Part shown: one piece after another, positions 1 through 9,032 of the stretch
How positions within the stretch are numbered: the stretch's first letter is position 1
How the letters are laid out: the number at the start of each line of letters is the position of its first letter
Assembly (NCBI GenBank): GCA_016196035.1
Contig: JACPYM010000109.1
Coordinates: 1 to 64,000 of the forward strand
DNA length: 64,000 nucleotides
Reading direction: 5' to 3'
Source: Acidobacteriota bacterium
GTDB taxonomy: Bacteria; Acidobacteriota; Blastocatellia; RBC074
Made by a program: the position numbers and the translations under genes
The notes under the pieces: model-generated
The model's input: only the letters and a program-made list of their open reading frames with translations
What the model was told of the DNA's origin: nothing
Database searches by the model: none

Positions 1-20
1 GACTTACTGAAGTAACAAAT

Positions 21-56
21 CTAAGTGGGCGCGCAAAGAACTGCGCGCCCACTTAG
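21..56 (-). terminator. Stem-loop downstream of the Cys-rich gene
   Basis: Positions 21-34 and 43-56 are exact reverse complements (14 bp, GC-rich core) around an 8-nt loop. A shorter outer match (12-16 with 56-60) extends the stem. It lies about 20 nt beyond the TAA of the minus-strand gene that ends at 77, so it may terminate that transcript. There is no clear U-tract, so it may instead be one of the intergenic palindromes of this genome. Confidence 0.5.
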
Positions 57-76
57 TTACTCACGCCTGCGAGCTA

Positions 77-926
77 TTAGCAGGAAGGCGAGATAAAGGA
101 GATTTTCGTGCAAGGATCGCACTCTGCCGGAGTATGGCCATTACAACCAGTCGGGACATCACCATATTCCGCTGGGCCAATGCCATTATTTACTGAATTC
201 CAGTTTTCATCGTACAAATCACAGTTGCACGGTGCACAGTAATGTGAGCCTGTTTGATACCCGTGAAAGCACCCACAACCAAAGAGCTCGGCTCCTGGAC
301 GGAAGCTGGCAGGTTGCGCCTTGAACTGACCTGTGAGTTGACCAATCCGATTTGCAGCAATTGGCACCCAGTGATTGGGATCATTCGGGTCTTGCCGGTG
401 AATCAAGCCATACTTCCAACTCGTGGCGTTAGCCAGTTCCACCAGATCAACCCGCACCAGCACACGCACCGTGCCGCCTAAATCAGCGACCGTTTTGCGG
501 AAACTCGCCGAGTTATTGGCCAGCACCGCTACTGTCTGTTCGGCACCGGCGGGTACACCTTTAAGCGGCGCACCACAGATTTGCGCCACAATGCGATTCG
601 ACTTTGTGTCAATGAAGCCCACGATCAATTTAGCCGACTTGATGTCAGCGTCTGAGGTGTTCTTCACCCGCAAGGCGACATTGGTGAGCAAGTCAAGGTC
701 AGCATTGAAACTGCCATTGACCGGCACGCTGACGCCATTGCGCGCGGCTTGCACAAACTGTAACGGCGAAGGCTCTAAGCCGAGCATGATGCCGTTGCTG
801 CTGAACGCATATTCCAGCGTGGTGTTTTGCGGCGCACGCCTGGCGGTCGTGGCGCACGGTAGACACCGCGAGAGCCGCCACAAACAACAGACAGAAGATC
901 ACGAAAACTTTTTGCACGTTTCTCAT
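77..926 (-). pseudogene. Exported Cys-rich hypothetical protein, reading frame broken near the signal peptide
   Basis: An ATG at 926 opens a good signal peptide (MRNVQKVFVIFCLLFVAALA), but that frame loses protein-like character about 25 codons in. The plausible mature protein runs in the next frame, from about 860 down to the TAA at 77-79. The frames differ by one nucleotide, and joining them near 850-866 gives one protein of about 280 residues. The middle is beta-like (RVKNTSDADIKSAKLIVGF), as in DUF-type surface proteins. The last 65 residues hold eight or more cysteines in CGC, CAPCNC and CDPC clusters. No family recognised. It is either a recent frameshift, a sequencing error or a programmed shift. 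Other possible starts (TTG at 883) lack the signal peptide. Confidence 0.55.
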
Positions 927-1036
927 TGAATTATCTCCTCAGATGGTTGCTCCCATCCACCTTTTGGAGTTAGGATGTGTCCCGCTAAGTAACATAATCC
1001 CGTTCTCCTTTTGGTGAAGGGGAAGTTGTTAAGCAG

Positions 1037-1075
1037 GCCCTGTTATTACCGCAATGTGGTAACGGGGCTTTCTTT
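1037..1075 (+). terminator. Stem-loop followed by T-rich run
   Basis: Within 927-1473, which has no convincing gene, bases around 1037-1050 pair imperfectly with 1056-1068 and are followed by TTTCTTTT. This has the form of a plus-strand intrinsic terminator, but no plus-strand gene lies upstream. It may be leader structure or a remnant. Confidence 0.25.
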
Positions 1076-1219
1076 TGGGGTCAAGGCCGGTCGTGAAGAC
1101 AGAACAATTTCTACTTACTCCCGGCTGTTACGAAGAAAGCGTTGTGCGGTAGCCAAAAAATAGAAAACCGGGCTGTGCTGATAACTATTTTGTTACTGAT
1201 TCAATGATGTGTTAGGGGG

Positions 1220-1262
1220 CGACTTTGATGCTGAGGCAACTAACATAGGAGCATCAAAGCCG
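1220..1262. repeat. Intergenic hairpin
   Basis: CTTTGATGCT at 1223-1232 and its exact complement at 1250-1259 form a 10-bp stem, extended by G-C pairs at the base. It lies between the DUF1501 gene end and the Cys-rich gene start. Function unknown; apart from this and the weak stem at 1037-1075, I see nothing in 927-1473. Confidence 0.35.
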
Positions 1263-1473
1263 CAGGCAAAATAGTCCAGTCAACCCTTGGCCGTCAAGTA
1301 TCTTTTTTTTCATTTTCACGCAACTAACTAACAAGAAACGGTTTATTTCTTGATTAAAACAGTGACCGCGAGCCTGCTTCTAATTTGGCTTGCCTGATTA
1401 GAAAAAGGCGGCACGATTTGCCATCTCGCACCGCCCGCATTACTACTTTCCGTCAATCGTTCCGACCATCACG

Positions 1474-2850
1474 TCAGATCACAAAGCCCAGATTCCGGCT
1501 GGCGAAATTCACGATGTTCGGAAAGACCCCAGCCACCGCCGTCGAAGGCAAGCCGAACCATTGCGCCAGCGTCGCGCCATACTGATCCACCGAGGTCGTC
1601 GGAATCCAGCGGCCCTCGCTGCTGGAATCATCCGGCCCGTTCAGTTGCAGCGTGGGGAAGCGTCCGTAAAAGTCGCCGCCGCGCACTGCCCCGCCCATTA
1701 TCAGGTGATGGCTGCCCCAGGCGTGGTCGGTGCCCGCCCCCGCCGCCGGTTGGAAGGTGCGCCCGAAATCGGAAAGCGTGAACGCCGTCACGCCATTCGC
1801 GATGCCGAGTTCAACCGTCGCGTCATAAAACGCCTTCATCGCCTGGCTCACTTCCGTGTATAGGTTGACGTGCGCGGCCAGTTCACCGTTGTGCGTGTCG
1901 AAACCGCCAATCGAAGCGAAGAAGATTTGGCGTTGCAACCCGATGCTCGCGCGGGCTTTGATGATCTGGGCGATCTGCCGCAGTTGATTGCCCAACCCGC
2001 TACCCGGAAAAGCCGTCGTCAGTGTCACGCCATTCAGCGCCTGATTGAGCGTGTTGATGTTGTCAATTCCGGCGCGCAACACGGCGTTGTTCGCACCCAC
2101 CAGCGCGTGGGCGTTGTCCTGATTCAACAGATTGCGCAACGCCTGATAGCGTGCCTTGTTCGCCACAGAATCCGAAAAACCCGCCAACGCGCTGCCGCCG
2201 CTGCCCGGCACCAGCGGACGTTGCGTGACGCCGTTGGTAAAGAGCGTCGTGCCCGCCACCGAAATTTCCATCGGGAAAAAGCTGCCGCCGTTCAGCGCGT
2301 TGGTCTGATCGGCGGTGCGTCCGCCCCAGCCGGTTGAACCGTTGCCCGGCCCTTGCGAGAGCGACGATTGCCATTGGTCTTGCTGGTCGTTGTGCGAAAA
2401 CAGATTGCCAGGACGCGGCGCGCCGCCTTGAAAATCGCTCTTGGTCAACGGGCGCACCAGCGTGCCGACGTTGCAGAGCACGGCCAGCTTTTGCTGGTTA
2501 TAGAGCGTCTGCAATTCGGGCATGTTCGGATGCAGGCCAAAAGCCGCGCTGTGACTGGGCGCATTGATCTGCAACAGATTCGCCTGCGGAATGTTGATGC
2601 CCGAAGCGGAACTGCGCACGGTGTTGTAAGCGGCGTAGTTCGTAAACGGAATGACCATGTTATTGGCGTCATTGCCGCCGTAGAGGAAGATGCAAACCAG
2701 CGCTTTGTAATCAGCGGCTTTTTGCTGCACCGCCGCGCTGGCGACGCCGAGTTGTTCCAGTTTGGCGAAGCTCGACACGAGCGCCGCCGCGCTCAGGCCG
2801 CAGCCCGTATTGCGTAAAAAGTTTCTGCGTGAATTGTTCATCGTGTTCAC
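1474..2850 (-). CDS. DUF1501 family Tat-exported protein
   Basis: 458 residues. The N-terminus carries a twin-arginine signal (SRRNFLRNTGCGLSAAALV), so export is in folded form through Tat. The body matches DUF1501: CIFLYGGNDANNMVIPF early, FDTHNGELAAHVNLY in the middle, and TLSDFGRTF followed by DHAWGSHHLIMGG near the C-terminus. The fold belongs to the alkaline phosphatase/sulfatase superfamily, but the substrate is unknown. AGGGGGTGA precedes the ATG. It follows the DUF1800 gene by 6 nt, the usual pairing in Acidobacteriota, Planctomycetota and Proteobacteria, so the two are probably co-transcribed and act together in the periplasm or at the surface. Confidence 0.9.
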   Translation of the reverse strand: MNTMNNSRRNFLRNTGCGLSAAALVSSFAKLEQLGVASAAVQQKAADYKALVCIFLYGGNDANNMVIPFTNYAAYNTVRSSASGINIPQANLLQINAPSHSAAFGLHPNMPELQTLYNQQKLAVLCNVGTLVRPLTKSDFQGGAPRPGNLFSHNDQQDQWQSSLSQGPGNGSTGWGGRTADQTNALNGGSFFPMEISVAGTTLFTNGVTQRPLVPGSGGSALAGFSDSVANKARYQALRNLLNQDNAHALVGANNAVLRAGIDNINTLNQALNGVTLTTAFPGSGLGNQLRQIAQIIKARASIGLQRQIFFASIGGFDTHNGELAAHVNLYTEVSQAMKAFYDATVELGIANGVTAFTLSDFGRTFQPAAGAGTDHAWGSHHLIMGGAVRGGDFYGRFPTLQLNGPDDSSSEGRWIPTTSVDQYGATLAQWFGLPSTAVAGVFPNIVNFASRNLGFVI

Positions 2851-2856
2851 CCCCTG

Positions 2857-4557
2857 TTATCTCTGCACTTGATATTGCGACGAAGCCGCGACCAGATAGA
2901 TGGCCGTTTGTGCGCGCCGCTTCAGATCGGTCGCAGCAACGGCGTTGATGGCGTTCAGGATTTCTGTGCGCATCGCGGCGGACATCGTCCCGTGCAACAA
3001 CAAGCGGTTCAGCTTGTCGAGCAACGCGTTGGGATTCGCGGCCAGCGCGATGCAAGCATCCAGATTCAACTGCGTCCCGGCAGGCGCGGCTTCGCCAAAG
3101 CGGCCAAAGACGGCCTTGTTGACGAAGTTGGCGTGCGCCACTGCGGTTGAGGTGGATTGAATGCCGAACTCCGGCCCGTAAACGGTCGTGCCCGGCACGA
3201 TGTATTCCGCCGGGAAGTAGCTGAACACCGTGGGCGGGACAAACAGGCTCTGGCTCATCCCACGCGCCGCACTCGCCATCGCGCCATCGCTGGCCGCATT
3301 GAAAGCCCGCAAAACGTTCGTGACGAATTGCAGCGGCTCGCGCAACTTGCCGTACTTCGCATCAGTCTTGACCACGCCGCGCGCTTCGCTGTCGAGCAGA
3401 ATGGCGCGCACGACGGCTTTCAGGTCGCCGCGCACGCCCGCGCCGTTGTTGTTGAAGGCCGCCGCGACGCGCTGCACATAACCGGGCGAAGGGTTGCTGG
3501 TGACGAGCGAGTGAATCAGCCGCGTTGCGAGGAACGGGCCGACGTTCGGGTGATAAAAGATGTTGTCCAACGCCTGCTGCAAATCCTGCTCGCCGGTTTG
3601 ATCAGCGGGCAGTTGCGGGAAACGCGCGTTGGGATATTGCAACAGCGTCTTGGCCGTCTTGGCGTGCTGTTCGTCCACGCCTTGCGCGTTGCGATAGAGA
3701 ATCATCGGCGCCACGTAATTGCGCGGGTTTTTCCATTTCGACACCGCGCCCGGCAAGGGCGCATAAGTCCAGCCGGTGAAGGTGAACGCAAAGCCTTCGA
3801 TGGTCTCTTGCGTGTAGGTGGGAATCGGATTGCCCGCGTTGTCTTTTTTCACGCTGCCGTCCGGATTAAGCAGTACCGTGCCGACCGAGAACAGCTGTAG
3901 CACCTCGCGGCCATAGTTCTCGTTGGGTTCGACGCCAGTGCGCGGATTAGGCTTGGCGTTGTTAACCATATCCAGATAATCGCCCATCGCCGGATTGAGC
4001 GTGATCTGTTGCAGGATGTCGCGGTAATTGCCCAGCGCGTTGTTAAACAGAATGTTCAGGTATTGCGCCTGCGCCCACGGTTGCGAAACCGTGTTGGCCG
4101 AAACGACCAGAATTTCGTGCAGCGCAAAGGCCATGCGCTGGCGCAATTGATCCGGCCCGTTCAGCGCGTTCTGAAAGAAGCGCACCTGCAACGGATACAT
4201 CGTGTAAGTGTCGCGCACACATGTTGCCGGGCTGCCCGCCGGACAGCCGTCGCATTGATTGGCGGGCGGCACGGCCAGATTTGGATAACCCGTCACCGGC
4301 GCGCTGAATTGTTCGCGCAACCACGCCTCAAAGCCCAGGCTTTGCACGCGCGCGATCTGCGCATCGGTTGGCCCCCAGGTGGCCTGTTCTAAAAACCGCA
4401 CGCCATCCGCTTCGGCGGGCGGCGTCGTGGTTTGACCCAACGCGGTCACAGCGGCCAGTTGTCCCAGCAAGAGCGCCGCGCACAAACACGCCGCCAGGCC
4501 ACGCGGAACCGCACGGCGCCCGCGCGGCAGCGCATGACAAAAGACAAGTCGTTTCAT
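2857..4557 (-). CDS. DUF1800 family exported protein
   Basis: About 566 residues from the ATG at 4557, chosen because AGAGGAG lies just upstream and a signal sequence (LAACLCAALLLGQLAAVTALG) follows; an upstream in-frame start lacks support. DUF1800 hallmarks are in order: LEQATWGPTDAQIARVQSLG, LRQRMAFALHEILVVS, GREVLQLFSVGTV, and GPFLATRLIHSLVTSNP. Enzymatic role unknown for the family. First gene of a two-gene operon with DUF1501. A short CDGCPAGSPATC stretch near residue 115 may form disulfides outside the cytoplasm. Confidence 0.9.
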   Translation of the reverse strand: MKRLVFCHALPRGRRAVPRGLAACLCAALLLGQLAAVTALGQTTTPPAEADGVRFLEQATWGPTDAQIARVQSLGFEAWLREQFSAPVTGYPNLAVPPANQCDGCPAGSPATCVRDTYTMYPLQVRFFQNALNGPDQLRQRMAFALHEILVVSANTVSQPWAQAQYLNILFNNALGNYRDILQQITLNPAMGDYLDMVNNAKPNPRTGVEPNENYGREVLQLFSVGTVLLNPDGSVKKDNAGNPIPTYTQETIEGFAFTFTGWTYAPLPGAVSKWKNPRNYVAPMILYRNAQGVDEQHAKTAKTLLQYPNARFPQLPADQTGEQDLQQALDNIFYHPNVGPFLATRLIHSLVTSNPSPGYVQRVAAAFNNNGAGVRGDLKAVVRAILLDSEARGVVKTDAKYGKLREPLQFVTNVLRAFNAASDGAMASAARGMSQSLFVPPTVFSYFPAEYIVPGTTVYGPEFGIQSTSTAVAHANFVNKAVFGRFGEAAPAGTQLNLDACIALAANPNALLDKLNRLLLHGTMSAAMRTEILNAINAVAATDLKRRAQTAIYLVAASSQYQVQR

Positions 4558-5014
4558 AAAGCTCCTCTGTTTGTTAGCTGAAGACGCGCGCTCACATTGG
4601 CTGCGGTTAGGCAAGGCAGAGCTTCGCCCAGCCGTAGCGATAGGATTTCAGCGGCGGCTTCAATGAATTGATTTCAGGTTCGGTGAAAGAACCGGTTCAG
4701 GTAGAGGAAAAAGGGCAGTCAGGGCACATCTCCATCCGGCATTTCGCAACGCAGACCAAAAGCAACAGCACCACGGACATTCCTCCACCGAGCAAAAGCC
4801 GTGCGTTCAAAATGCGAATGGGGGCATCAATGAGTTAAAAAATTAAGTGGGTCGTACTGTGCGGCAATAAAGTAAAGATTCGCGCGGGAGAGTGTGAGAA
4901 GCCGAATCTGCTTTTGGGTGATTGCCAACGCGGCGGAGCATAGCACAGGAGTTTGAGACTTTGGGCGAAAAGTTAGCGGGATAAACATTAAATCGCCAGC
5001 TTCCGCCCGCGAAT
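4558..5014. other. Gene-free stretch upstream of DUF1800
   Basis: About 457 bases between the DUF1800 start and the hicB stop. I see no convincing gene, repeat or terminator. It must hold the promoter of the DUF1800-DUF1501 operon. A 63-codon minus frame (4827-5018) overlapping the hicB stop has no recognisable character. Confidence 0.4.
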
Positions 5015-5230
5015 TCACGCGGCGATTTCGATATAAGCGGAAGAGCTGCTTGGTTCTGGAAGCGCATAACCTTCCAATTGCATCCCTTCCAGATGAAATT
5101 CCAGCGCCTCTTGAAAGTTACGCTCAACCTCAGCGCGCGTGGCGCCCGTCGAAGCGCATCCCGGCACGTCTGGCGAATAAGCCGAATAGCCGGTGCTGGT
5201 CCTTTCGATGACGATCAAATACTTCTTCAT
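5015..5230 (-). CDS. hicB: HicB-type antitoxin
   Basis: 71 residues. It starts with the partial RNase H-like fold typical of HicB: YLIVIERTSTGYSAYSPDVP, then GCASTGATRAEVERNFQEAL. HicB binds and neutralises HicA and usually represses the operon. There is no separate C-terminal DNA-binding domain here, so this is the short HicB form. Its ATG overlaps the HicA stop by 4 nt, indicating translational coupling. Confidence 0.9.
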   Translation of the reverse strand: MKKYLIVIERTSTGYSAYSPDVPGCASTGATRAEVERNFQEALEFHLEGMQLEGYALPEPSSSSAYIEIAA

Positions 5231-5415
5231 ACTTTCAATCCTGCCTGTTTGAGAATGTTGTTCAATGTGCCTGGCGCGAGTTCATCACCAGGCTTGCCGG
5301 GAATCGTGACCAAGCCTGATTTTGCCGGATGTTTGTATTGGTGATGACTACCTCTGGTTCTTACCCAATACCAGCCATCCTGCTCAATCAGTCTTATCAC
5401 CTCTCGTACTTTCAT
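5227..5415 (-). CDS. hicA: HicA-type mRNA interferase toxin
   Basis: 62 residues with a dsRBD-like fold. The catalytic histidine lies in the GSHHQYKHP motif, preceded by the family signature VIRLIEQDGWYWVRTRGSH. HicA cleaves mRNA when free of HicB. The gene precedes hicB, the usual toxin-first order. It looks intact, so the module could be functional. Confidence 0.92.
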   Translation of the reverse strand: MKVREVIRLIEQDGWYWVRTRGSHHQYKHPAKSGLVTIPGKPGDELAPGTLNNILKQAGLKV

Positions 5416-5438
5416 GCTTCATTCGGCTAACCGGTGTG

Positions 5439-7358
5439 TCAATTCTTCGGCTTCCCTGCGCGCTGCTCTTTCGCCTTCACTGCTTCGTCATACGCGCCGC
5501 CTTCGACCTTGCCCAGTTTGAGCGCCAGTTCGTAGGCCGCCAGCGCATCCGCCGAATTCTTGGCCGCGTCGTCGGCTTTGTCCGCCGCCGTTTGCGCCTC
5601 GGCGATGAAGTCGAGAATCTTGCCCGCCGCGACATAGGCGCGTTGCGCCAGCCACTTTTCCGTCTCGGGCGAAGCGCTTTCGGCAGCTTGTTTGTAAAGC
5701 TCGACGGCGGCGTAAAGTTCGACTTCGAGTTCGCTGCTGTCAGTCAGCGTGCTGGCCTGTTTGCTGGTGACTTCGGCCAGGCCGAAGAGCACGCGGGCGT
5801 TGTTGGGGCGCTCTTTTTTGGCGGCGTCAAGCACGGCCTTGGCGTCGGCGTATTTGCGCGCGCGAATCATCTGGTCGGCTTCTCTCAAGCGCGCAATCAA
5901 TCCCTCGTCGGCATTGGAAATCGTGGGCGGCGGCACAGGCGCGCTGGCGGCTTCGAGCCGGGCCTGCTTCAAACGCGCGAAACGTTGCGCGTATTCGTCC
6001 AGCCGCTTGGCCTCTTTGTCGAATTCGATGTTCGCCAACAGGTCGCCGTAATAATCGCGAATGTTCACGCCGACTGGTTCATAGGCCTTCATCTTTTCAT
6101 AAAAATTGAAGACCAAGACCGCGCCGTGTTCATAGCCCAGACTCAATTCATAAAGCGCTTCGTCTTCTTTCAACTGCCGCCGCGTCGCCAGTCCCAGCGC
6201 CGCCATGCGCGCATCGGTCGCGCGCACCAGCGAATCGGTAATGAGGAAATAGGCACTGCGGCTGGCGTATTCCTGATCCAGTTTATCGCCGCGCGTTTCC
6301 ATCAATTGCTTGAGCGGCGTCGCGATGGCGCGCACTTCCTTGACCTGTTTTTCGGCCAATGGGTCAAGCACGAAGTTCAGAAACGCGCGCCGCATCGCAT
6401 CCACATTCGGTTCGCTGGTCGGTCCCAGCAACAAAAAGTAATCGTCGCGCACGATGCGCAAATTGGCCGTGCCCGTGGCGTTGAGCAGATCGGGAATGAT
6501 GTAAAAGCGGCGCAGGCGATTGGTGTTATCACCCGCCAAATCTTTTAAGGCCGCCCGGCGCGCGGCTTCTTTGCGCTCATCGTCGGTTTTGGGTTTCGCA
6601 CCTTTGGGCAGGTTTTTCTCTTTTTCCTTCTCTTCCTTTTCCTTCACGGCCATCAGCACTTTCAACTCCGCTTCCGAGCGGCGCACGACATAGAGCGGCG
6701 GCAATTCCAGGATCGGCTCGGTGTGCAGATACGCCAGCGTCGTACCAATCGCGGCGCCCGCCATTTGCGGATAGGTCGCGGCAGTTTTCATGTACGCCTC
6801 GACGTATTTCGGCAGCAGTTTGGTGAAGCCGGCTTCGCGGTAAAACTCTTCGAGCAGCAGCGCGAAATCAGTGATCTCGCGCACGTCGTCCGGCAACCGG
6901 TCAGCCGGCACGTCAATCGTGAAGGCCGGCGGTTCGGTCAGCGTCAGCGCCAGACTCAGGTATGAGGCAACCGTCACGACATCGGCGCGCCCTTTGCGAT
7001 GCGCCAGCAAGTGGTCGCGCATCCGTCGCACGACAGAAGGATTCAGGTCTTTCAAATCCTCACGAATCAGACGCCGCCACTCATTCAACGGGCGATTGCC
7101 CGATTCGTAATCGTAGCCCGCCACATTCAGCGCGGCCATCATCACGATCACGCGTTTGTCCACGCCGATGTTGGTGTTGACATCGGCCAGCGTCGGATCA
7201 ACCTTGTCAGCCAAGCGCACCTTGCCTGGCGCAGCCGGTTTGGCGGGCGGCGGCGTCTGTGGCGCGGATGTTTTGGCTTTGTCCGGCGTTTGCGCACCAC
7301 CGAGCAGCGCCAAGCCGGTGAGCAGCAAGAGAGAAACAATCGTTTTGTAGAAAGACAT
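5439..7358 (-). CDS. Exported helical-repeat (TPR-like) protein
   Basis: About 639 residues from the ATG at 7358, where a signal peptide begins (MSFYKTIVSLLLLTGLALLG); the longer frame upstream lacks one. A Pro/Ala/Lys-rich linker follows. The central part is helical, with a highly charged patch (KEKEEKEKEKNLPKG). The C-terminal third has TPR-like helix pairs (ADQMIRARKYADAKAVLDAA, NNARVLFGLAEVTSKQAST). No named family recognised. Probably a periplasmic scaffold. It ends 24 nt upstream of hicA's start and stands alone. Confidence 0.7.
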   Translation of the reverse strand: MSFYKTIVSLLLLTGLALLGGAQTPDKAKTSAPQTPPPAKPAAPGKVRLADKVDPTLADVNTNIGVDKRVIVMMAALNVAGYDYESGNRPLNEWRRLIREDLKDLNPSVVRRMRDHLLAHRKGRADVVTVASYLSLALTLTEPPAFTIDVPADRLPDDVREITDFALLLEEFYREAGFTKLLPKYVEAYMKTAATYPQMAGAAIGTTLAYLHTEPILELPPLYVVRRSEAELKVLMAVKEKEEKEKEKNLPKGAKPKTDDERKEAARRAALKDLAGDNTNRLRRFYIIPDLLNATGTANLRIVRDDYFLLLGPTSEPNVDAMRRAFLNFVLDPLAEKQVKEVRAIATPLKQLMETRGDKLDQEYASRSAYFLITDSLVRATDARMAALGLATRRQLKEDEALYELSLGYEHGAVLVFNFYEKMKAYEPVGVNIRDYYGDLLANIEFDKEAKRLDEYAQRFARLKQARLEAASAPVPPPTISNADEGLIARLREADQMIRARKYADAKAVLDAAKKERPNNARVLFGLAEVTSKQASTLTDSSELEVELYAAVELYKQAAESASPETEKWLAQRAYVAAGKILDFIAEAQTAADKADDAAKNSADALAAYELALKLGKVEGGAYDEAVKAKEQRAGKPKN

Positions 7359-7428
7359 AAAACTAAATTCCGTTCGTGATGAAATTAGCCCGTGCGGGCG
7401 CTGCAATAAACATCAGGAAGAGATTTTC

Positions 7429-7517
7429 ACCACGAAGCGACGAAGAGCACGAAGCGGTTGGGAAGATATACTGAAAAGTTGCTTGTCTTCTCTTCGTCCG
7501 CTTCGTTTCTTCGTGGT
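7429..7517. repeat. Intergenic inverted repeat, ACGAAG class
   Basis: ACCACGAAG at 7429-7437 is matched by its exact complement at 7509-7517. Both arms continue inward with spaced copies of ACGAAG, giving a long interrupted hairpin of tandem short units. A second element of the same class lies at 57338-57425. It sits between two minus-strand genes. Confidence 0.75.
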
Positions 7518-7574
7518 TCAATTTCCTTGAGGTCTACAGTTGCAGGGTGAACGCCACAACCGCGCGATGTTGCA

Positions 7575-8132
7575 TCAAGCTTTCGCGCCGTAAAGCTGCG
7601 GCAACAAATGGCGGCAGCGCGCTTGCATCCCCTTCGTGCCAGTGCGCATTTTCTGTTCGACCAGCCAGGTCACCTCTTCGCGCAACTCGGCGTCTCGTAA
7701 TGCCAGCCTCGTCAGGCCTGTCAGCGCGCTCACGCTCAGCGCATTCTGCGGACTGTCAGCCAACTCGCGCAACCGCTCAGCGGCGCGCGCGCGTTCCTGC
7801 TGGTTCAACGGCAAGCGCGGCACGATGGCGCAGATGCGATAGAGCACATACCAGCGCGGCTGTTCCGCCAATTCGTCGAGCAGAATTTCTTTGTACGGCG
7901 CGAACCAGGCGGGCTGCCGTTCGCTGACCAATTCCAAGGCCATCGCCGCGCGTTTGCTGGTGCCATTGTCGGCGCTCAGCAAACATTCCATCAACTCGTC
8001 GAACAAGTCTGCGTTGTGCAACACCAACTCGGCGACGTGCAGCGTGTGCCCCTCGGCATACCAAACGCCTGCGGTGAGCAATTCGGTGATCGTTGGGGAA
8101 TGTTTGTTGGTCGTGTGCCGCATTTGCGTCAA
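7575..8132 (-). CDS. HEAT-like helical hypothetical protein
   Basis: 185 residues with no signal peptide. The sequence is all-helical with repeat-like Leu/Ala spacing (HVAELVLHNADLFDELMECLL, KRAAMALELVSER, SVSALTGLTRLALRDAELR), resembling HEAT or ARM repeats. No catalytic motif. Probably a small cytoplasmic interaction protein. A second ATG three codons in could be the start. Confidence 0.6.
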   Translation of the reverse strand: MTQMRHTTNKHSPTITELLTAGVWYAEGHTLHVAELVLHNADLFDELMECLLSADNGTSKRAAMALELVSERQPAWFAPYKEILLDELAEQPRWYVLYRICAIVPRLPLNQQERARAAERLRELADSPQNALSVSALTGLTRLALRDAELREEVTWLVEQKMRTGTKGMQARCRHLLPQLYGAKA

Positions 8133-8346
8133 GCATCTTAACCGACCTCGGCGACAATCCGTAGCAAGCTCAAGCAGATTGCGCTACGGCTGGCGCGCCA
8201 AGACAACCGCGCGCGCGCGGGACTTTTCGAGCGAGTGCGAGTAATCTTTGTCTCGTGTGATGAAAAGGAGCGATGGTGAGGTCTTGGCTTGTACCTGGGA
8301 AGGCGGCGAAAAAGCGTGCCTGGCGTCAAGCTAAAGCGCTAGACTT

Positions 8347-8682
8347 ATGTTTGATGGTCAGCCAAAACAAGTGGAGGTGCATGATGGCGAGGCTTTCGAG
8401 AAATGGCGCGAATCGCTGCCCTACACGACGCAACGCTTATTGAATAAGCGTCTGGTGCGCTTGGAAGCGGGAAACCCCGGCAAGCCTGAAATCGGCTGGA
8501 AAGCGCTAGGTGATGGCGTCTACGAATTGAAAATTGATGATGGCGTCGGCTACCGCGTGTACTTCGCCTTCAGCGGAGTACACATCATCCTGTTACTGTT
8601 TGGCGGCGCGAAGCCGAAGCAAAATGCAGACATTCAAGCAGCTAAAAAGCTGTGGGCTGAAATTCAATCAACGTCATGCTAA
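8347..8682 (+). CDS. RelE/ParE-superfamily addiction-module killer protein
   Basis: 111 residues. It matches the addiction module killer group: FEKWRESLPYTTQRLLNKRL at the start, GVYELKIDDGVGYRVYFAF in the middle, and IILLLFGGAKPKQNADI near the end. Such toxins cleave ribosome-bound mRNA or act on gyrase. The next gene, 46 nt downstream, is its probable antitoxin (toxin first, as in higBA). Confidence 0.85.
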   Translation: MFDGQPKQVEVHDGEAFEKWRESLPYTTQRLLNKRLVRLEAGNPGKPEIGWKALGDGVYELKIDDGVGYRVYFAFSGVHIILLLFGGAKPKQNADIQAAKKLWAEIQSTSC

Positions 8683-8728
8683 TAAAAAAGGCGCTTATCA
8701 AGGTTGATTAAAAACAAGAGGAATAGTT

Positions 8729-8974
8729 ATGCGAGCTACATGGGCTGAGATAATCGAAGCTGATCTTAAAAACAAACCGGCGTCTTACGCGGCTGATTTC
8801 TTGCGCGACGCCTTGGCCGACGATGAACCCGGCACGCTGATTGTCGCCATGCAGCATGTTTCGCGGGCGCGCGGCGGCATTGACGATCTAGGCTTGAGCT
8901 ATGAAGAGAAAGCGCAAATTGCCACTGCTATGGGACGCAGTCTTGGCGCTTATCCTGTGCTACAGGCCGCTTGA
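8729..8974 (+). CDS. Probable cognate antitoxin of the killer protein
   Basis: 81 residues, preceded by AGAGGAA. The YAADFLRDALADDEPGTLIV stretch resembles antidote proteins that partner killer proteins of this family (normally an HTH protein of about 100 residues). The C-terminal helix-turn-helix is not clear, so it may be shortened or divergent. Assignment rests on resemblance plus position. Confidence 0.6.
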   Translation: MRATWAEIIEADLKNKPASYAADFLRDALADDEPGTLIVAMQHVSRARGGIDDLGLSYEEKAQIATAMGRSLGAYPVLQAA

Positions 8975-9032
8975 GGTGAGTACCTACGTAGACGCACAGC
9001 CGATCAGCGCATAACCATTGATTGCCGTCTTA

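Noticed and set aside
4827-5018. 63-codon minus frame after hicB
   Set aside because: It overlaps the hicB stop, but has no family resemblance, no ribosome site and no hydrophobic or structural pattern to support it.
5322-6548. 408-codon plus-strand frame opposite the TPR-like gene
   Set aside because: No domain, no start signal, and composition typical of antisense frames. The minus-strand gene has a signal peptide and repeats.
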